Shown: piece after piece, positions 1 through 8,878 of the stretch
Layout: each line of letters begins with the position of its first letter
How positions within the stretch are numbered: position 1 is the first letter of the stretch
Origin: Patescibacteria group bacterium
GTDB lineage: Bacteria > Patescibacteriota > Minisyncoccia > Phycocordibacterales > Phycocordibacteraceae
Reading direction: 5' to 3'
DNA length: 43,391 nucleotides
Assembly: GCA_018969385.1 (NCBI GenBank)
Contig: JAGWYL010000006.1
Span: 1-43,391, forward strand
Position numbers and translations under genes: made by a program
Notes under the pieces: generated by a model
Seen by the model: the letters and a program-made list of their open reading frames with translations, nothing else
What the model was told of the DNA's origin: nothing
Database searches by the model: none

Positions 1-1047
1 GAATTCCCGCGGGCGACCGGCTACATACCGCAGCAGATCGCGCTCGCGGAGACGCTCGAACAGAAGGGCTTCGCGTATCGCACGAAGCATGCGCTCTATT
101 TCGATACGAGCAAGTTCCCGAGCTACGGCAAGCTCGCCGGCGTCTCGAGCGCGGAGCTTATCCCGGGCGCGCGCATCGGCACCGACCCGGACAAGCATCA
201 TCCGGCGGACTTCGCGCTCTGGAAGCAGACGCCCATCGGCACGACGCGGCAGCAGGAATGGAGCTCTCCGTGGGGACGCGGATTCCCGGGATGGCACCTC
301 GAATGTTCCGCGATGGCGCGCACGCTGCTCGGCCCGGAGATAGACATCCATACCGGCGGCGAAGACCTCGCTCCGGTCCATCACAATAACGAGATAGCGC
401 AGTCGGAAGCGGCGTCGGGCCGTCCGTTCGCGCACTACTGGCTCCATAACGCGTTTCTGACCATGGACGGGGAGAAGATATCGAAGTCGCTCGGCAACTT
501 CATCTATCTTTCGGACATCGTCGCGCGCGGCATGCATCCGCTCGCGCTCCGCTACTTCTTCCTGCAGGCCCACTACCGCACGCCGCTCTCCTTCTCGTTC
601 GACGCGCTCGCTGCCGCCGAACAGGGACTCGTCCGCCTCTGGCGCATCGCGCGGGAGATTGCGGACTCCGCGAAGCGCGTCGGCCTTCCCTCCCCCGCCC
701 TCGAGCGTTTCGTCGCTACCGTGCGCGACGACGTGGCGACTCCCGCGGCGCTCGGCGTGCTCTGGGAAGAACTGCGCAGCGACGAGCTCTCCGACGAGGA
801 GAAGTGGATGCTCATAACGGTCGCGGACGAGATTTTCGGTCTTTCGCTTACCGAGCCTCCCGAAGCCGCCGCGCTTCGCATCGACGAGCTTCCCGAAGAC
901 ATCCGCGCGCTCCTCGCGAAGCGCGACGCCGCGCGGCAGGACCGCGACTACGCCGAAGCGGACCGCCTGCGCGGCGAGCTCGAAAACAGTGGATATCGTG
1001 TGGATGACGGGCCTTCGGGAACGATAGTGACGAGGCGCGCCGAGTGA
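1..1047 (+). CDS. cysS: cysteinyl-tRNA synthetase, 5'-truncated by the window edge
   Basis: Frame 1 is open from base 1 (EFPRATGYIPQQIALAETLEQKGFAY...GWHLECSAMA...DIHTGGEDLAPVHHNNEIAQSEA...FLTMDGEKISKSLGNF). GWHLECSAM, the HHNNEIAQ region and the KISKS motif are typical of CysRS. Confidence 0.96.
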   Translation, partial: EFPRATGYIPQQIALAETLEQKGFAYRTKHALYFDTSKFPSYGKLAGVSSAELIPGARIGTDPDKHHPADFALWKQTPIGTTRQQEWSSPWGRGFPGWHLECSAMARTLLGPEIDIHTGGEDLAPVHHNNEIAQSEAASGRPFAHYWLHNAFLTMDGEKISKSLGNFIYLSDIVARGMHPLALRYFFLQAHYRTPLSFSFDALAAAEQGLVRLWRIAREIADSAKRVGLPSPALERFVATVRDDVATPAALGVLWEELRSDELSDEEKWMLITVADEIFGLSLTEPPEAAALRIDELPEDIRALLAKRDAARQDRDYAEADRLRGELENSGYRVDDGPSGTIVTRRAE

Positions 1048-1059
1048 TAGAATTGCGGC

Positions 1060-3696
1060 ATGGCCGCCGCGGACCGCATCCCTCCCCAATCGCTCGAATC
1101 GGAGCGGGCGCTCCTCGGCGCGCTCCTCTTGCGCCCCGATGCGCTCCACGACGTCATCGACACGGTGCGCGAAGACTCCTTCTACGCGGAAAAGCATCGG
1201 CTCATATTCGAGGCGATGCGCGAGCTTTCGGAGCGCGGCGAACCCGTGGACCTGCTCGCGCTTTCCGAGCGGCTCGCGAACAAGGGCCAGCTCGAGCGGG
1301 CCGGCGGGCGGGCGTACCTCACCGAGCTTGCGGACGCGGCGCTCTCTCCCGGCAACCTTTCCTACTACGCGGACCTCGTCGCACAGAAGCACCTGCGCCG
1401 GGCGCTTATCGAGACGTCGTACCAGATCGCGGAAACCGCACACGACGAATCACGCGACACGCACGAAGTGCTCGACGAAGCGGAGAAGTCCGTCTACGCT
1501 ATAGGCAACGCCGTCGCGTCCCATAAGTTCATCGCGCTTTCGGACAAGCTCGCCGAAGCGTGGGACCGCATCGAGAGCCTCTCGAAGAAGGGCGACGGCA
1601 TCCGCGGCGTGCCGACCGGCTATCCCGAGCTCGACAACCTGCTCTCCGGATTCCACCCTTCGGACCTCATCATCCTTGCCGCCCGCCCGTCCATGGGAAA
1701 GACCTCGCTCGCGCTCGACATCGCGCGGAACGCGGCCGTGCGCCACGGCATATCCGTAGGCATCTTCTCGCTCGAGATGAGTTCCGAGCAGCTCGTCGAC
1801 CGCATGCTCGCGGCGGAGTCCTACGTGAACGCGTGGAAGATACGCACCGGCGCCGTCCATGCGGAAGAGGAGTTCGCGAAGATACGCGACGCGCTCGAAT
1901 CGCTCTCGAAAGCTCCCATCTATATCGATGACAAGCCGGGCAACAACATCCTCTCCATGCGCGCGGTAGCGCGTCGCCTGAAGCGCGAACGCGGCATCGG
2001 GCTCATCGTCGTCGACTACCTCCAGCTCATGACGCCGACATCCACCAAGGCGTCCGACTCCATGGTCCAGCAGGTGACGGAAATCTCGCGCTCGCTCAAA
2101 TCGCTCGCGCGCGAGCTTGAAGTCCCGGTGCTCGCGCTCTCCCAGCTCTCCCGCGCGGTCGAGCAGCGCGGCGGACGTCCGCGCCTTAGCGACCTGCGCG
2201 ATTCGGGCTGTCTCACCGGCGACACTCTGGTCATGCGCGCGGACACCGGCGAGCGCGTCGCGATCAAGGACCTCGTGGGCAAGGAAAACGTGCCGCTCGT
2301 TTCCATGGATGCCGGTTACGAGCTCCGTCCGATGCTCGCCAGCAGGATTTTCCCGAGCGGCCGCAAGCGCGTATTCGAGCTTACGCTGCGCAGCGGACGC
2401 GCCATCAAGGCCTCCGGAAACCATCGGTTCCTCACGCTCTCCGGATGGCAGCGGCTTGATGCGCTCACGGTGGGAGACCGCCTCGCCTCGCCGCGGCTGC
2501 TTACCGCATACGACGCGCCCGCACGGCTTTCGACCCATGAACTCATCCTGCTTGCGCACTTGCTTGGCGACGGATGCGTCTTGCCGCGCCAGCCTGTTCA
2601 CTACACCAGCGCGGACACGAAGAATCTGGATGCGGTCGAAGATGCCGCGCGCGAGCTTTTCGGCATTACGCCGCGGCGCGTCAAGCAGGGAAATTGGTGG
2701 CACAGTTACCTTCCCGCCCCCTTCCGCCTGACGCGCGGGAAACCGCACCCCATCACCGCATGGTATCGAGCGCTCGGCATCGCGCCGGTCCGTTCATACG
2801 AAAAGCGGATACCGCAAGCGGTATTCGCATCGGACTCGAAATCCATCCAGCTCTTCCTCCACCATCTCTGGGCGACCGACGGCAATATTTCGTGGAAGCG
2901 GCTCCCTGGACGGATGCCTTCCGCTGCAATCTACTATGCGACGACGAGCCGCGGACTTGCCGAGGATGTACAGCACCTTCTGTTGCGACTCGGCATCTGG
3001 AGCACCGTGCGTACGAGCGTCAAGAAGGGATATCGTCCGAGCTACCAGGTGCACGTGCAGAGCACGCCCGTCGAGGAACGCTTCCTTTCGCTCGTCGGCT
3101 CCTATGGCGCGCGCGGCGCCATCGTCAAGGAACTCTCCCGTGCGCTTGCGAAAATCGCGCCGTTGCCGAACACGGATACCATTCCCCAAGAAGTGTGGGG
3201 CCTCGTCGACGCCGCAAAGGACGCGCACGGCATGAGCTGGCGCGGACTCGCGCAAGAACTCCATACGGCATACAACGGTTCCGCGCTCACGGCTACCGGC
3301 GTTTCGCGCGCGCGGCTCGCTAAGGTGGCACGGGCGCTCCGAAGCGAGCGGCTTCTGCATCTTGCGGAGTCGGACGTGTATTGGGATGAAATCTCTTCTA
3401 TCACGCTGCTCGGGACTGAGGAGGTGTACGACGCGACGGTGCCCGGCACGCACAACTTCGTCGCCGGCGATATCATCGTGCACAACTCCATCGAGCAGGA
3501 CGCGGACGTCGTCATGTTCATCCATCGCGAAGACAAGGTGAACAAGGAGAGCGACCGCACGAACATCGCGGAGGTGCTCATCGAGAAGCATCGCAACGGC
3601 CCTACCGGCAAGGCGGAACTCTACTTCGACGAGAAGCGCGCCACGTTCCAGCCCATCGACAAGTCCGGGTATAGCGACTTTGACGCCGCTTTCTAG
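1060..3696 (+). CDS. dnaB: replicative DNA helicase DnaB, interrupted by an in-frame intein
   Basis: PPQSLESERALLGALLL N-terminus, Walker A ARPSMGKTSLALD, VDYLQLM; the extein resumes SIEQDADVVMFIHRED after the intein. Confidence 0.97.
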   Translation: MAAADRIPPQSLESERALLGALLLRPDALHDVIDTVREDSFYAEKHRLIFEAMRELSERGEPVDLLALSERLANKGQLERAGGRAYLTELADAALSPGNLSYYADLVAQKHLRRALIETSYQIAETAHDESRDTHEVLDEAEKSVYAIGNAVASHKFIALSDKLAEAWDRIESLSKKGDGIRGVPTGYPELDNLLSGFHPSDLIILAARPSMGKTSLALDIARNAAVRHGISVGIFSLEMSSEQLVDRMLAAESYVNAWKIRTGAVHAEEEFAKIRDALESLSKAPIYIDDKPGNNILSMRAVARRLKRERGIGLIVVDYLQLMTPTSTKASDSMVQQVTEISRSLKSLARELEVPVLALSQLSRAVEQRGGRPRLSDLRDSGCLTGDTLVMRADTGERVAIKDLVGKENVPLVSMDAGYELRPMLASRIFPSGRKRVFELTLRSGRAIKASGNHRFLTLSGWQRLDALTVGDRLASPRLLTAYDAPARLSTHELILLAHLLGDGCVLPRQPVHYTSADTKNLDAVEDAARELFGITPRRVKQGNWWHSYLPAPFRLTRGKPHPITAWYRALGIAPVRSYEKRIPQAVFASDSKSIQLFLHHLWATDGNISWKRLPGRMPSAAIYYATTSRGLAEDVQHLLLRLGIWSTVRTSVKKGYRPSYQVHVQSTPVEERFLSLVGSYGARGAIVKELSRALAKIAPLPNTDTIPQEVWGLVDAAKDAHGMSWRGLAQELHTAYNGSALTATGVSRARLAKVARALRSERLLHLAESDVYWDEISSITLLGTEEVYDATVPGTHNFVAGDIIVHNSIEQDADVVMFIHREDKVNKESDRTNIAEVLIEKHRNGPTGKAELYFDEKRATFQPIDKSGYSDFDAAF
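2209..3486 (+). mobile_element. LAGLIDADG-type intein within DnaB (426 aa)
   Basis: Starts CLTGDTLVMRADTGERVAIKDLV (Cys1) and ends FVAGDIIVHN before Ser+1. Block B-like GNHRFLTLSGW; two dodecapeptide-like motifs (LLAHLLGDGCV, FLHHLWATDGNIS). Same RDSG|SIEQ site as the known Synechocystis DnaB intein. Confidence 0.95.
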
Positions 3697-3699
3697 CCT

Positions 3700-3975
3700 A
3701 TGAGACGGACGCATATCGGCGGCACCGGAAATGCGCTCGTTGAAGGCATCGGCTGGTACGGCGTGGCCGCCACCATCCTCGCGTACGCGCTCGTCTCTTT
3801 CGCATGGCTTCCGCCCGATAACCTCATCTACCAGGGACTCAACTTCACCGGCGCCGCGGGCGTGACGCTTGAGACCTGGGTGCGCCGGGATTACCAGCCG
3901 TTCTGGCTGAATCTCATCTGGGCGGGCATCGCGCTCCTCGCTATCGGGAACATAATCGCGCATCTTGCGCGCTGA
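3700..3975 (+). CDS. small membrane protein, CBU_0592-like
   Basis: 91 aa with about 3 hydrophobic segments (GWYGVAATILAYALVSF...IYQGLNFTGAAGV...FWLNLIWAGIALLAI). Confidence 0.6.
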   Translation: MRRTHIGGTGNALVEGIGWYGVAATILAYALVSFAWLPPDNLIYQGLNFTGAAGVTLETWVRRDYQPFWLNLIWAGIALLAIGNIIAHLAR

Positions 3976-3978
3976 GGT

Positions 3979-5241
3979 ATGGACGGCTCGCTCTCCCGCG
4001 CGGCAACCGCGACGCTCCTCAAGGCCTTCCTCGCGTTCTGGCTGTTCCTCGCGGTCGACAAGTTCGCGCTCACGCTCCACTACTCCCTGCTCTCCCCGCT
4101 CGGCGAGCGGCTCCTGCCGCTCTGGATAGTCGGCCTCCTCATCGGGGGCGAATCCTTCCTCCAGATGCTCCTTGACGTGCCCGCGGGACGCATCGTGGAC
4201 CGCTTCGGCCGGCGGCGCATGCTCTTTGTCGGCCTCGCTGCGCTTTCCGCCGCCGCGCTCCTCCTCATGGATTTCACGCTGCCCACCTTCATCGCGAGCA
4301 TCGCCTGTTCGGTACTAGGCTGGCTCTTCCTTGCGCCCGGCACGAACGCCTACCTGCTCTCCTATGCGCAGCGGGAGACGAGCGGGCGCTTCCTCGCGCT
4401 TCGCGATACGTTCTGGTCCGTCGGCGTCGTGCTCGCGAGCGTGTCGCTCCCGTTCATCCTGCTCTACACCCCGCTTGTCATGGGTGCCGTCATCCTCATC
4501 CTGGCGTTCTTCTCCCTGTTCCTGCTTCTCGCGAGTCCGCACGATAAGCCCGTCCTCCACGGGACGCGCACGCTCCCCGCGGAGCCGTACCACGTCCGCC
4601 GTACCGCATTCCTGAAATCGCTCAGGGCCATACGCCGGCTGAATCCCGCGAGCGGCATGCTCTGCATCTATTCGTTCGTGGCCGCCATCTTTTACGGCGC
4701 CATCTGGTTCGTCGTGCCGCTCGCGATAGCGAGCGATCCGCACCAGCAGCTCCTGGGGCTCGGGCTCGGCATCTTCGACCTCTCCATCGTGGTGCTCGGC
4801 GTCGTCATCGGGACGCTTGTCGACCGCGGCAACAAGCGGCTCCTCGTGTTCTACGGCCTCCTGCTGTTCGCGGTCATGGGACTCTTGCTCGGCCTCACCC
4901 TCGGACCCCTCTTCCTCCTGTTCGGCTTCCTAGCCACGGCGGGCGACGAGACGACCGGACTCTCGCTCTGGAGCTGGCTCCATTCGCTCGACAAGGAACA
5001 CGCCCACGACGGCGCCGTGGCCGGCGTCATCTCGTTCTCCGAAGACTTCGGATACGCCATCGGGCCCGTGCTCGCGGGCTTCACGTACGGCGGCTTCGGT
5101 CCCGGGTGGGCCATCGCGTTCGCCGCCCTGCCGCTCGTGCTGGTCTGGCTTTCCTATTCCGTATTCATCCGCCCGGCATGGGCCGAACTTCCGCTCCTCG
5201 ACATTCCGCGCATGCCGCGCAGGAGGCGCCACAAGTCATGA
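3979..5241 (+). CDS. MFS-type transporter
   Basis: 420 aa, about 12 hydrophobic segments, DVPAGRIVDRFGRRRMLFVG motif. Confidence 0.85.
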   Translation: MDGSLSRAATATLLKAFLAFWLFLAVDKFALTLHYSLLSPLGERLLPLWIVGLLIGGESFLQMLLDVPAGRIVDRFGRRRMLFVGLAALSAAALLLMDFTLPTFIASIACSVLGWLFLAPGTNAYLLSYAQRETSGRFLALRDTFWSVGVVLASVSLPFILLYTPLVMGAVILILAFFSLFLLLASPHDKPVLHGTRTLPAEPYHVRRTAFLKSLRAIRRLNPASGMLCIYSFVAAIFYGAIWFVVPLAIASDPHQQLLGLGLGIFDLSIVVLGVVIGTLVDRGNKRLLVFYGLLLFAVMGLLLGLTLGPLFLLFGFLATAGDETTGLSLWSWLHSLDKEHAHDGAVAGVISFSEDFGYAIGPVLAGFTYGGFGPGWAIAFAALPLVLVWLSYSVFIRPAWAELPLLDIPRMPRRRRHKS

Positions 5242-5840
5242 GTGACCGCATCGGAGAACTCGCGCGCGCGTTCGAACGCTTCCCGGGGATAGGTCCCCGG
5301 CAGGCGAAACGTTTCGTGTATCACCTCTTGTCCGTTTCCGGAGCCGACCGCGCCAAGCTTTCGGAACTCATCGCGAAGATAGGCAGCGACGTGCATCAGT
5401 GCCCGGAGTGCATGCGCTTCTCGAACGGGAACGGTCCCCTCTGCGCGTACTGCGCGGACCCCGCGCGCGATGACGCGCTGCTCACTCTCGTGGAGAAAGA
5501 CCAGGACCTCGCCGCGCTCGAGCGCGCGGGAACGTATCGCGGACGCTATTTCGTGCTCGGAGGCGTGTTGACGCTCTCCGGCAAGGGCGCGATACGCGAG
5601 AGGGACCTCATCCGCGTCGTAGGGATGCGGCTCGGCCGGGGACTGAAGGAGATAGTCCTCGCGCTCTCCGCTACCTCGGAAGGCGAACATACGAGCGACC
5701 GAATCCGCGAACTTCTCGCTCCCTATCGCGAGCGGGTGCGCATTTCCACGCTCGGCCGCGGCCTCGCTACCGGTTCGGAACTCGAATATTCGGATGCCGA
5801 GACGCTTCGCGCCGCGCTTGCCGGGCGGAAGGAGACGTAA
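5238..5840 (+). CDS. recR: recombination protein RecR
   Basis: Start overlaps the MFS stop. FPGIGPRQAKRFVYHLL helix-hairpin-helix, Cys motif CPECMRFSNGNGPLCAYC, Toprim-like C-terminus. Confidence 0.95.
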   Translation: MSDRIGELARAFERFPGIGPRQAKRFVYHLLSVSGADRAKLSELIAKIGSDVHQCPECMRFSNGNGPLCAYCADPARDDALLTLVEKDQDLAALERAGTYRGRYFVLGGVLTLSGKGAIRERDLIRVVGMRLGRGLKEIVLALSATSEGEHTSDRIRELLAPYRERVRISTLGRGLATGSELEYSDAETLRAALAGRKET

Positions 5841-5843
5841 GCC

Positions 5844-6371
5844 ATGGCGCGCCTCGTCACTCCGTCCAAGCGCTATTGGAACTCATACCGCCGCGCGCTC
5901 GCCGGCTTCCACGCGGAAAAGCGTTTCCTCCGGCAGGATACGCCGCGTCTTCTCAAGGACCCCGCCGGCTACCTCCGCGCGCTTCGCGACGAAGCGCGCG
6001 GCGTGCACCTGCCTCCCGGATGGGTTCCGGCGACCACGTACTGGCTCGTCGAAGAGGGCACGTTCATCGGACGCGTGACCATCCGCCATCGCCTGAATGC
6101 GTACCTGCGCGATGAAGGCGGCCATATCGGGTACGCGGTCCGAGCATCGAAGCGCCGCAAGGGCTACGGCACGCAGCTGCTCCGGCGCGCGCTCGCGAAG
6201 GCTGCAGCGATGGGACTCAAGAGAGTACTTGTCACCTGCGACGACACGAACGTTGGTTCTCGCAAGATCATCGAAGCGAACGGGGGCGTGCTTGAGAACA
6301 GGAAGCGCGCGGCAAGCGGCGTGCTGAAGCGCAGGTACTGGATACGGATTCATGCGAAGACGCGTAAGTAA
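5844..6371 (+). CDS. GNAT family N-acetyltransferase
   Basis: GHIGYAVRASKRRKGYGTQLLRRALAKAAAMGLKRVLVTCDDTNVGSRKIIEANGG is a GNAT core. Confidence 0.9.
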   Translation: MARLVTPSKRYWNSYRRALAGFHAEKRFLRQDTPRLLKDPAGYLRALRDEARGVHLPPGWVPATTYWLVEEGTFIGRVTIRHRLNAYLRDEGGHIGYAVRASKRRKGYGTQLLRRALAKAAAMGLKRVLVTCDDTNVGSRKIIEANGGVLENRKRAASGVLKRRYWIRIHAKTRK

Positions 6372-6378
6372 AAAAGTA

Positions 6379-6402
6379 GAGAGGTCCGACAATGGACCTC
6401 TC
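6379..6402 (+). terminator. hairpin terminator after the GNAT gene
   Basis: GAGAGGTCC-gacaat-GGACCTCTC stem-loop immediately after the CDS. Confidence 0.6.
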
Positions 6403-6424
6403 GATAGTCTCCCCTCTTTTCGAT

Positions 6425-6553
6425 TCACTTCGTTTCCGGCTCTTCCGGTTCTTCCGGCTCCTCGGGAGGAGCGCAGTAGAACTGGTAGGCGGCGACGGCA
6501 ATCAGGATAATCACGAGGAACATTCCCCCGTCTATGTAGACCTGCGCTGACAT
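6425..6553 (-). CDS. 42-aa single-pass membrane microprotein with an acidic EEP tail
   Basis: MSAQVYIDGGMFLVIILIAVAAYQFYCAPPEEPEEPEEPETK; SD-like GGGGAG upstream of the ATG. Below the ORF-track size cutoff. Confidence 0.65.
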   Translation of the reverse strand: MSAQVYIDGGMFLVIILIAVAAYQFYCAPPEEPEEPEEPETK

Positions 6554-6605
6554 GCTAACTCCCCAACTGGTTCGAAAAATATAATACCACCTGTGATTCG
6601 TTTGT

Positions 6606-6638
6606 AAAGAACCCGCGGCGACTGCCGCGGGTTCTTAC
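6606..6638 (-). terminator. hairpin terminator downstream of the DEAD-box helicase
   Basis: AGAACCCGCGGC-gac-TGCCGCGGGTTCT stem between the helicase 3' end and the microprotein gene. Confidence 0.6.
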
Positions 6639-6658
6639 CGGAACGCCTCTGAAAGCCG

Positions 6659-8032
6659 TTATCGGCCGAAACGTTCCTCGACGAATGTGAGGGCCTGCCC
6701 CTTCATATCCGCGCGGCCGGTGCGGCCGATGCGGTGCACGTAGTCCTCGTACGTCGAAGGGAGGTCGTAGTTGATGACGTGCGAGACGGCGGGAATGTCG
6801 AGCCCGCGCGCGGCGACGTCCGTCGCGATGAGCGCGCTCACCTTCCCTTCCTTGAAGGCCGCAAGCGCGCGCTGGCGCGCGCCGTGCGTCTTGTCGCCGT
6901 GAATCGAGTCCGCCTTGATGCCCGCGCGCTTCAGGTCGCGCGCAAGACGCTCCACGCCGTGCTTCGTGCGTCCGAACACGAGCACCTTGTTGAACGCTTG
7001 TCCGGCAAGGAGCTCGACGAGCGTGCCGAACTTGTCGCCCCCGCGCGGGATGCGGACGATATCCTGGTCGACATTCTTCGACGTGTCCCGGGTCTTCACC
7101 GAGATGATGACCGGATTCACGAGGAAGTCGCCGATGAGCTTCTCGATATCCTTCCCCATCGTCGCAGAGAAGAAGAGCGTGTGGCGCTCCGTACGCATGG
7201 TGCCGAGGATGAAGCGCATGTCGTCGATGAAGCCCATGTCGAGCATCCGGTCCGCTTCGTCGAGGACGACCGTTCCGAACCCGGACAGGTTGAGCGCGCG
7301 GCGCTCCATGAGGTCCTTGAGGCGTCCCGGAGTGCCGATAACGAACGCCGGCTCATGCCGGAGCGCCGTTATCTGCGGCCCGATGTTCGCGCCGCCCACC
7401 GCGACCATGCCGCGGAAGCCCATGCCGCGTGCGAATCCCGCGAGCTCCTTCTCTATCTGCACCGCGAGTTCGCGCGTCGGCGCCATGACGAGCACCCGCT
7501 CGCCGCGCTTCGTCGTGACCTTCTCGATGAGCGGGATGAGGAACGCGGCCGTCTTTCCGGTTCCGGTCTCCGCGAGTCCCACGACATCCTGTCCCACGAG
7601 CGCGTGCGGTATCGCCTTGTCCTGTATCGGCGTCGGAAGCTCATACCCCTTCGCGGCGATGTTCTTCTTGAGATGTTCGCCTATGGCGAAATCGTTGAAG
7701 CGATGCTCCGGGACGTACGGGCCGGCCTGTTCCTCCGTGATGACCGCCTTGTTTATGAATTTGGAGAATTCCGCTTCGGTCTCCCCGAAAGAGCGCTGCC
7801 GGCCGCCGCGCGAAAAGCCCCGGCCTCCTCCCGGCGCCATGCGGCGAGGACCGCCGAAGCGACGCTCTCCGGAATAGAGACGGGAAGGGCGCGAAGGCGC
7901 GTACGGACGCGAAGCGCTGCGGCTTGTCGAAGAAGGCGAAGAGTCGCTGTATACGTGGCGGAATCGTCCCACCTGTTCTATGCGAGCACCCCCCGAGTGC
8001 GGACGAGGTCCGCGATTTCTGTCATGTTGCAT
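6659..8032 (-). CDS. DEAD-box ATP-dependent RNA helicase
   Basis: AETGTGKTAAF, VMAPTRELAVQ, VLDEADRMLD, FFSATM, HRIGRTGRADM. Start at MQHDRNRG preferred over the longer track ORF (8119). Confidence 0.95.
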   Translation of the reverse strand: MQHDRNRGPRPHSGGARIEQVGRFRHVYSDSSPSSTSRSASRPYAPSRPSRLYSGERRFGGPRRMAPGGGRGFSRGGRQRSFGETEAEFSKFINKAVITEEQAGPYVPEHRFNDFAIGEHLKKNIAAKGYELPTPIQDKAIPHALVGQDVVGLAETGTGKTAAFLIPLIEKVTTKRGERVLVMAPTRELAVQIEKELAGFARGMGFRGMVAVGGANIGPQITALRHEPAFVIGTPGRLKDLMERRALNLSGFGTVVLDEADRMLDMGFIDDMRFILGTMRTERHTLFFSATMGKDIEKLIGDFLVNPVIISVKTRDTSKNVDQDIVRIPRGGDKFGTLVELLAGQAFNKVLVFGRTKHGVERLARDLKRAGIKADSIHGDKTHGARQRALAAFKEGKVSALIATDVAARGLDIPAVSHVINYDLPSTYEDYVHRIGRTGRADMKGQALTFVEERFGR

Positions 8033-8212
8033 GGTGAATGTAAGTTTGCGGTACGTCCCTCTACTGCCCGTACAGGGATAGCACGCCTTCGGAAGCGCCT
8101 TCAGGATGCTCATAGGCAAGGCGAGAGCTGGAGAGGCCTGCCGAACGCGGAAAGCGTACGGTAAGAGACCGAACCTCGGCTGACGACAGAGCGGACAAGT
8201 ACTCCGGAGCGC

Positions 8213-8530
8213 TTACGAAATCTCGTTAATCTTGACCTTGAGGTAGGCTTGCCGATGCCCGCGTCGCTTGAAATACCGGCTCTTCGGCTTGTACTTCACG
8301 ACATCCACTTTCTTCGCGCGTCCTTCGCGCTCGATAGTTCCGGTCACTTTCGCGCCGTTGATGAAAGGAGTCCCGATAGTGGTATCCGATCCGTTGTCGA
8401 CGAGAAGCACGTCACTGAACGTGACGGAATCTCCCGCCTTAAGGCCTTCCGGGAGCTTCTCTACGAAAATAGTATCGCCCTTCTGGACGACGTACTGCTT
8501 TCCACCGGTCTTGATAACCGCTACTTCCAT
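8213..8530 (-). CDS. rplU: 50S ribosomal protein L21
   Basis: MEVAVIKTGGKQYVVQKGDTIFVEKL...KPKSRYFKRRGHRQAYLKVKI. Start inferred from the upstream promoter-like sequence. Confidence 0.95.
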   Translation of the reverse strand: MEVAVIKTGGKQYVVQKGDTIFVEKLPEGLKAGDSVTFSDVLLVDNGSDTTIGTPFINGAKVTGTIEREGRAKKVDVVKYKPKSRYFKRRGHRQAYLKVKINEIS

Positions 8531-8567
8531 AGTCGCCATAGCCTAGCATCTATGGGCTAAAAAGCAA

Positions 8568-8638
8568 GCCCGCACACTCACCCCTCGCATCGGCTTTCAG
8601 CCATGCGCCTCGCGCTATGCGAGGGTGAGTGTGCGGGC
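8568..8638. repeat. long inverted repeat, family A copy 1
   Basis: gcccgcacactcacccctcgcat / atgcgagggtgagtgtgcgggc: 22-bp stem with a single bulge. Confidence 0.9.
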
Positions 8639-8669
8639 AATCTCCGTTGCGGTCGCTTCGCGACAGCGG

Positions 8670-8831
8670 TCACGGAGCCGCGTTCGCCGACACGTGACGG
8701 TTCTGCTCGTACTGTACGATTGCCCCGATTACGGGAATCGCCGCAAAGAAAACGATTCCCGAGATGACAAGGATCGCAAGCGGCACCCAGGGGCTTCCCG
8801 ACCCGCCCGTATCCGAATCGTCGTCATGCAT
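8670..8831 (-). CDS. small single-pass membrane protein
   Basis: MHDDDSDTGGSGSPWVPLAILVISGIVFFAAIPVIGAIVQYEQNRHVSANAAP. Confidence 0.5.
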   Translation of the reverse strand: MHDDDSDTGGSGSPWVPLAILVISGIVFFAAIPVIGAIVQYEQNRHVSANAAP

Positions 8832-8878
8832 TGAAGACCTCCGATGCTCCCCGCACTCGCACCCGCACATTCTACACG

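Noticed and set aside
1-6. GAATTC (EcoRI site) at the first base as a cloning junction
   Set aside because: It is in frame within cysS and only one end shows it; likely coincidence.
1450-2748. 432-aa minus-strand ORF and similar long antisense ORFs (2794-4080, 6734-8164, 12179-13240, 17281-18858, 22163-23722, 25803-28070, 34758-35855, 35755-37005, 39469-40302)
   Set aside because: High GC leaves the opposite strand open; these shadow well-recognised genes and have Arg-rich low-quality translations.
8032-8539. rpmA (L27) next to rplU
   Set aside because: Looked for the usual L21-L27 pair; no L27 reading frame is adjacent, so not called. It may be elsewhere in the genome.
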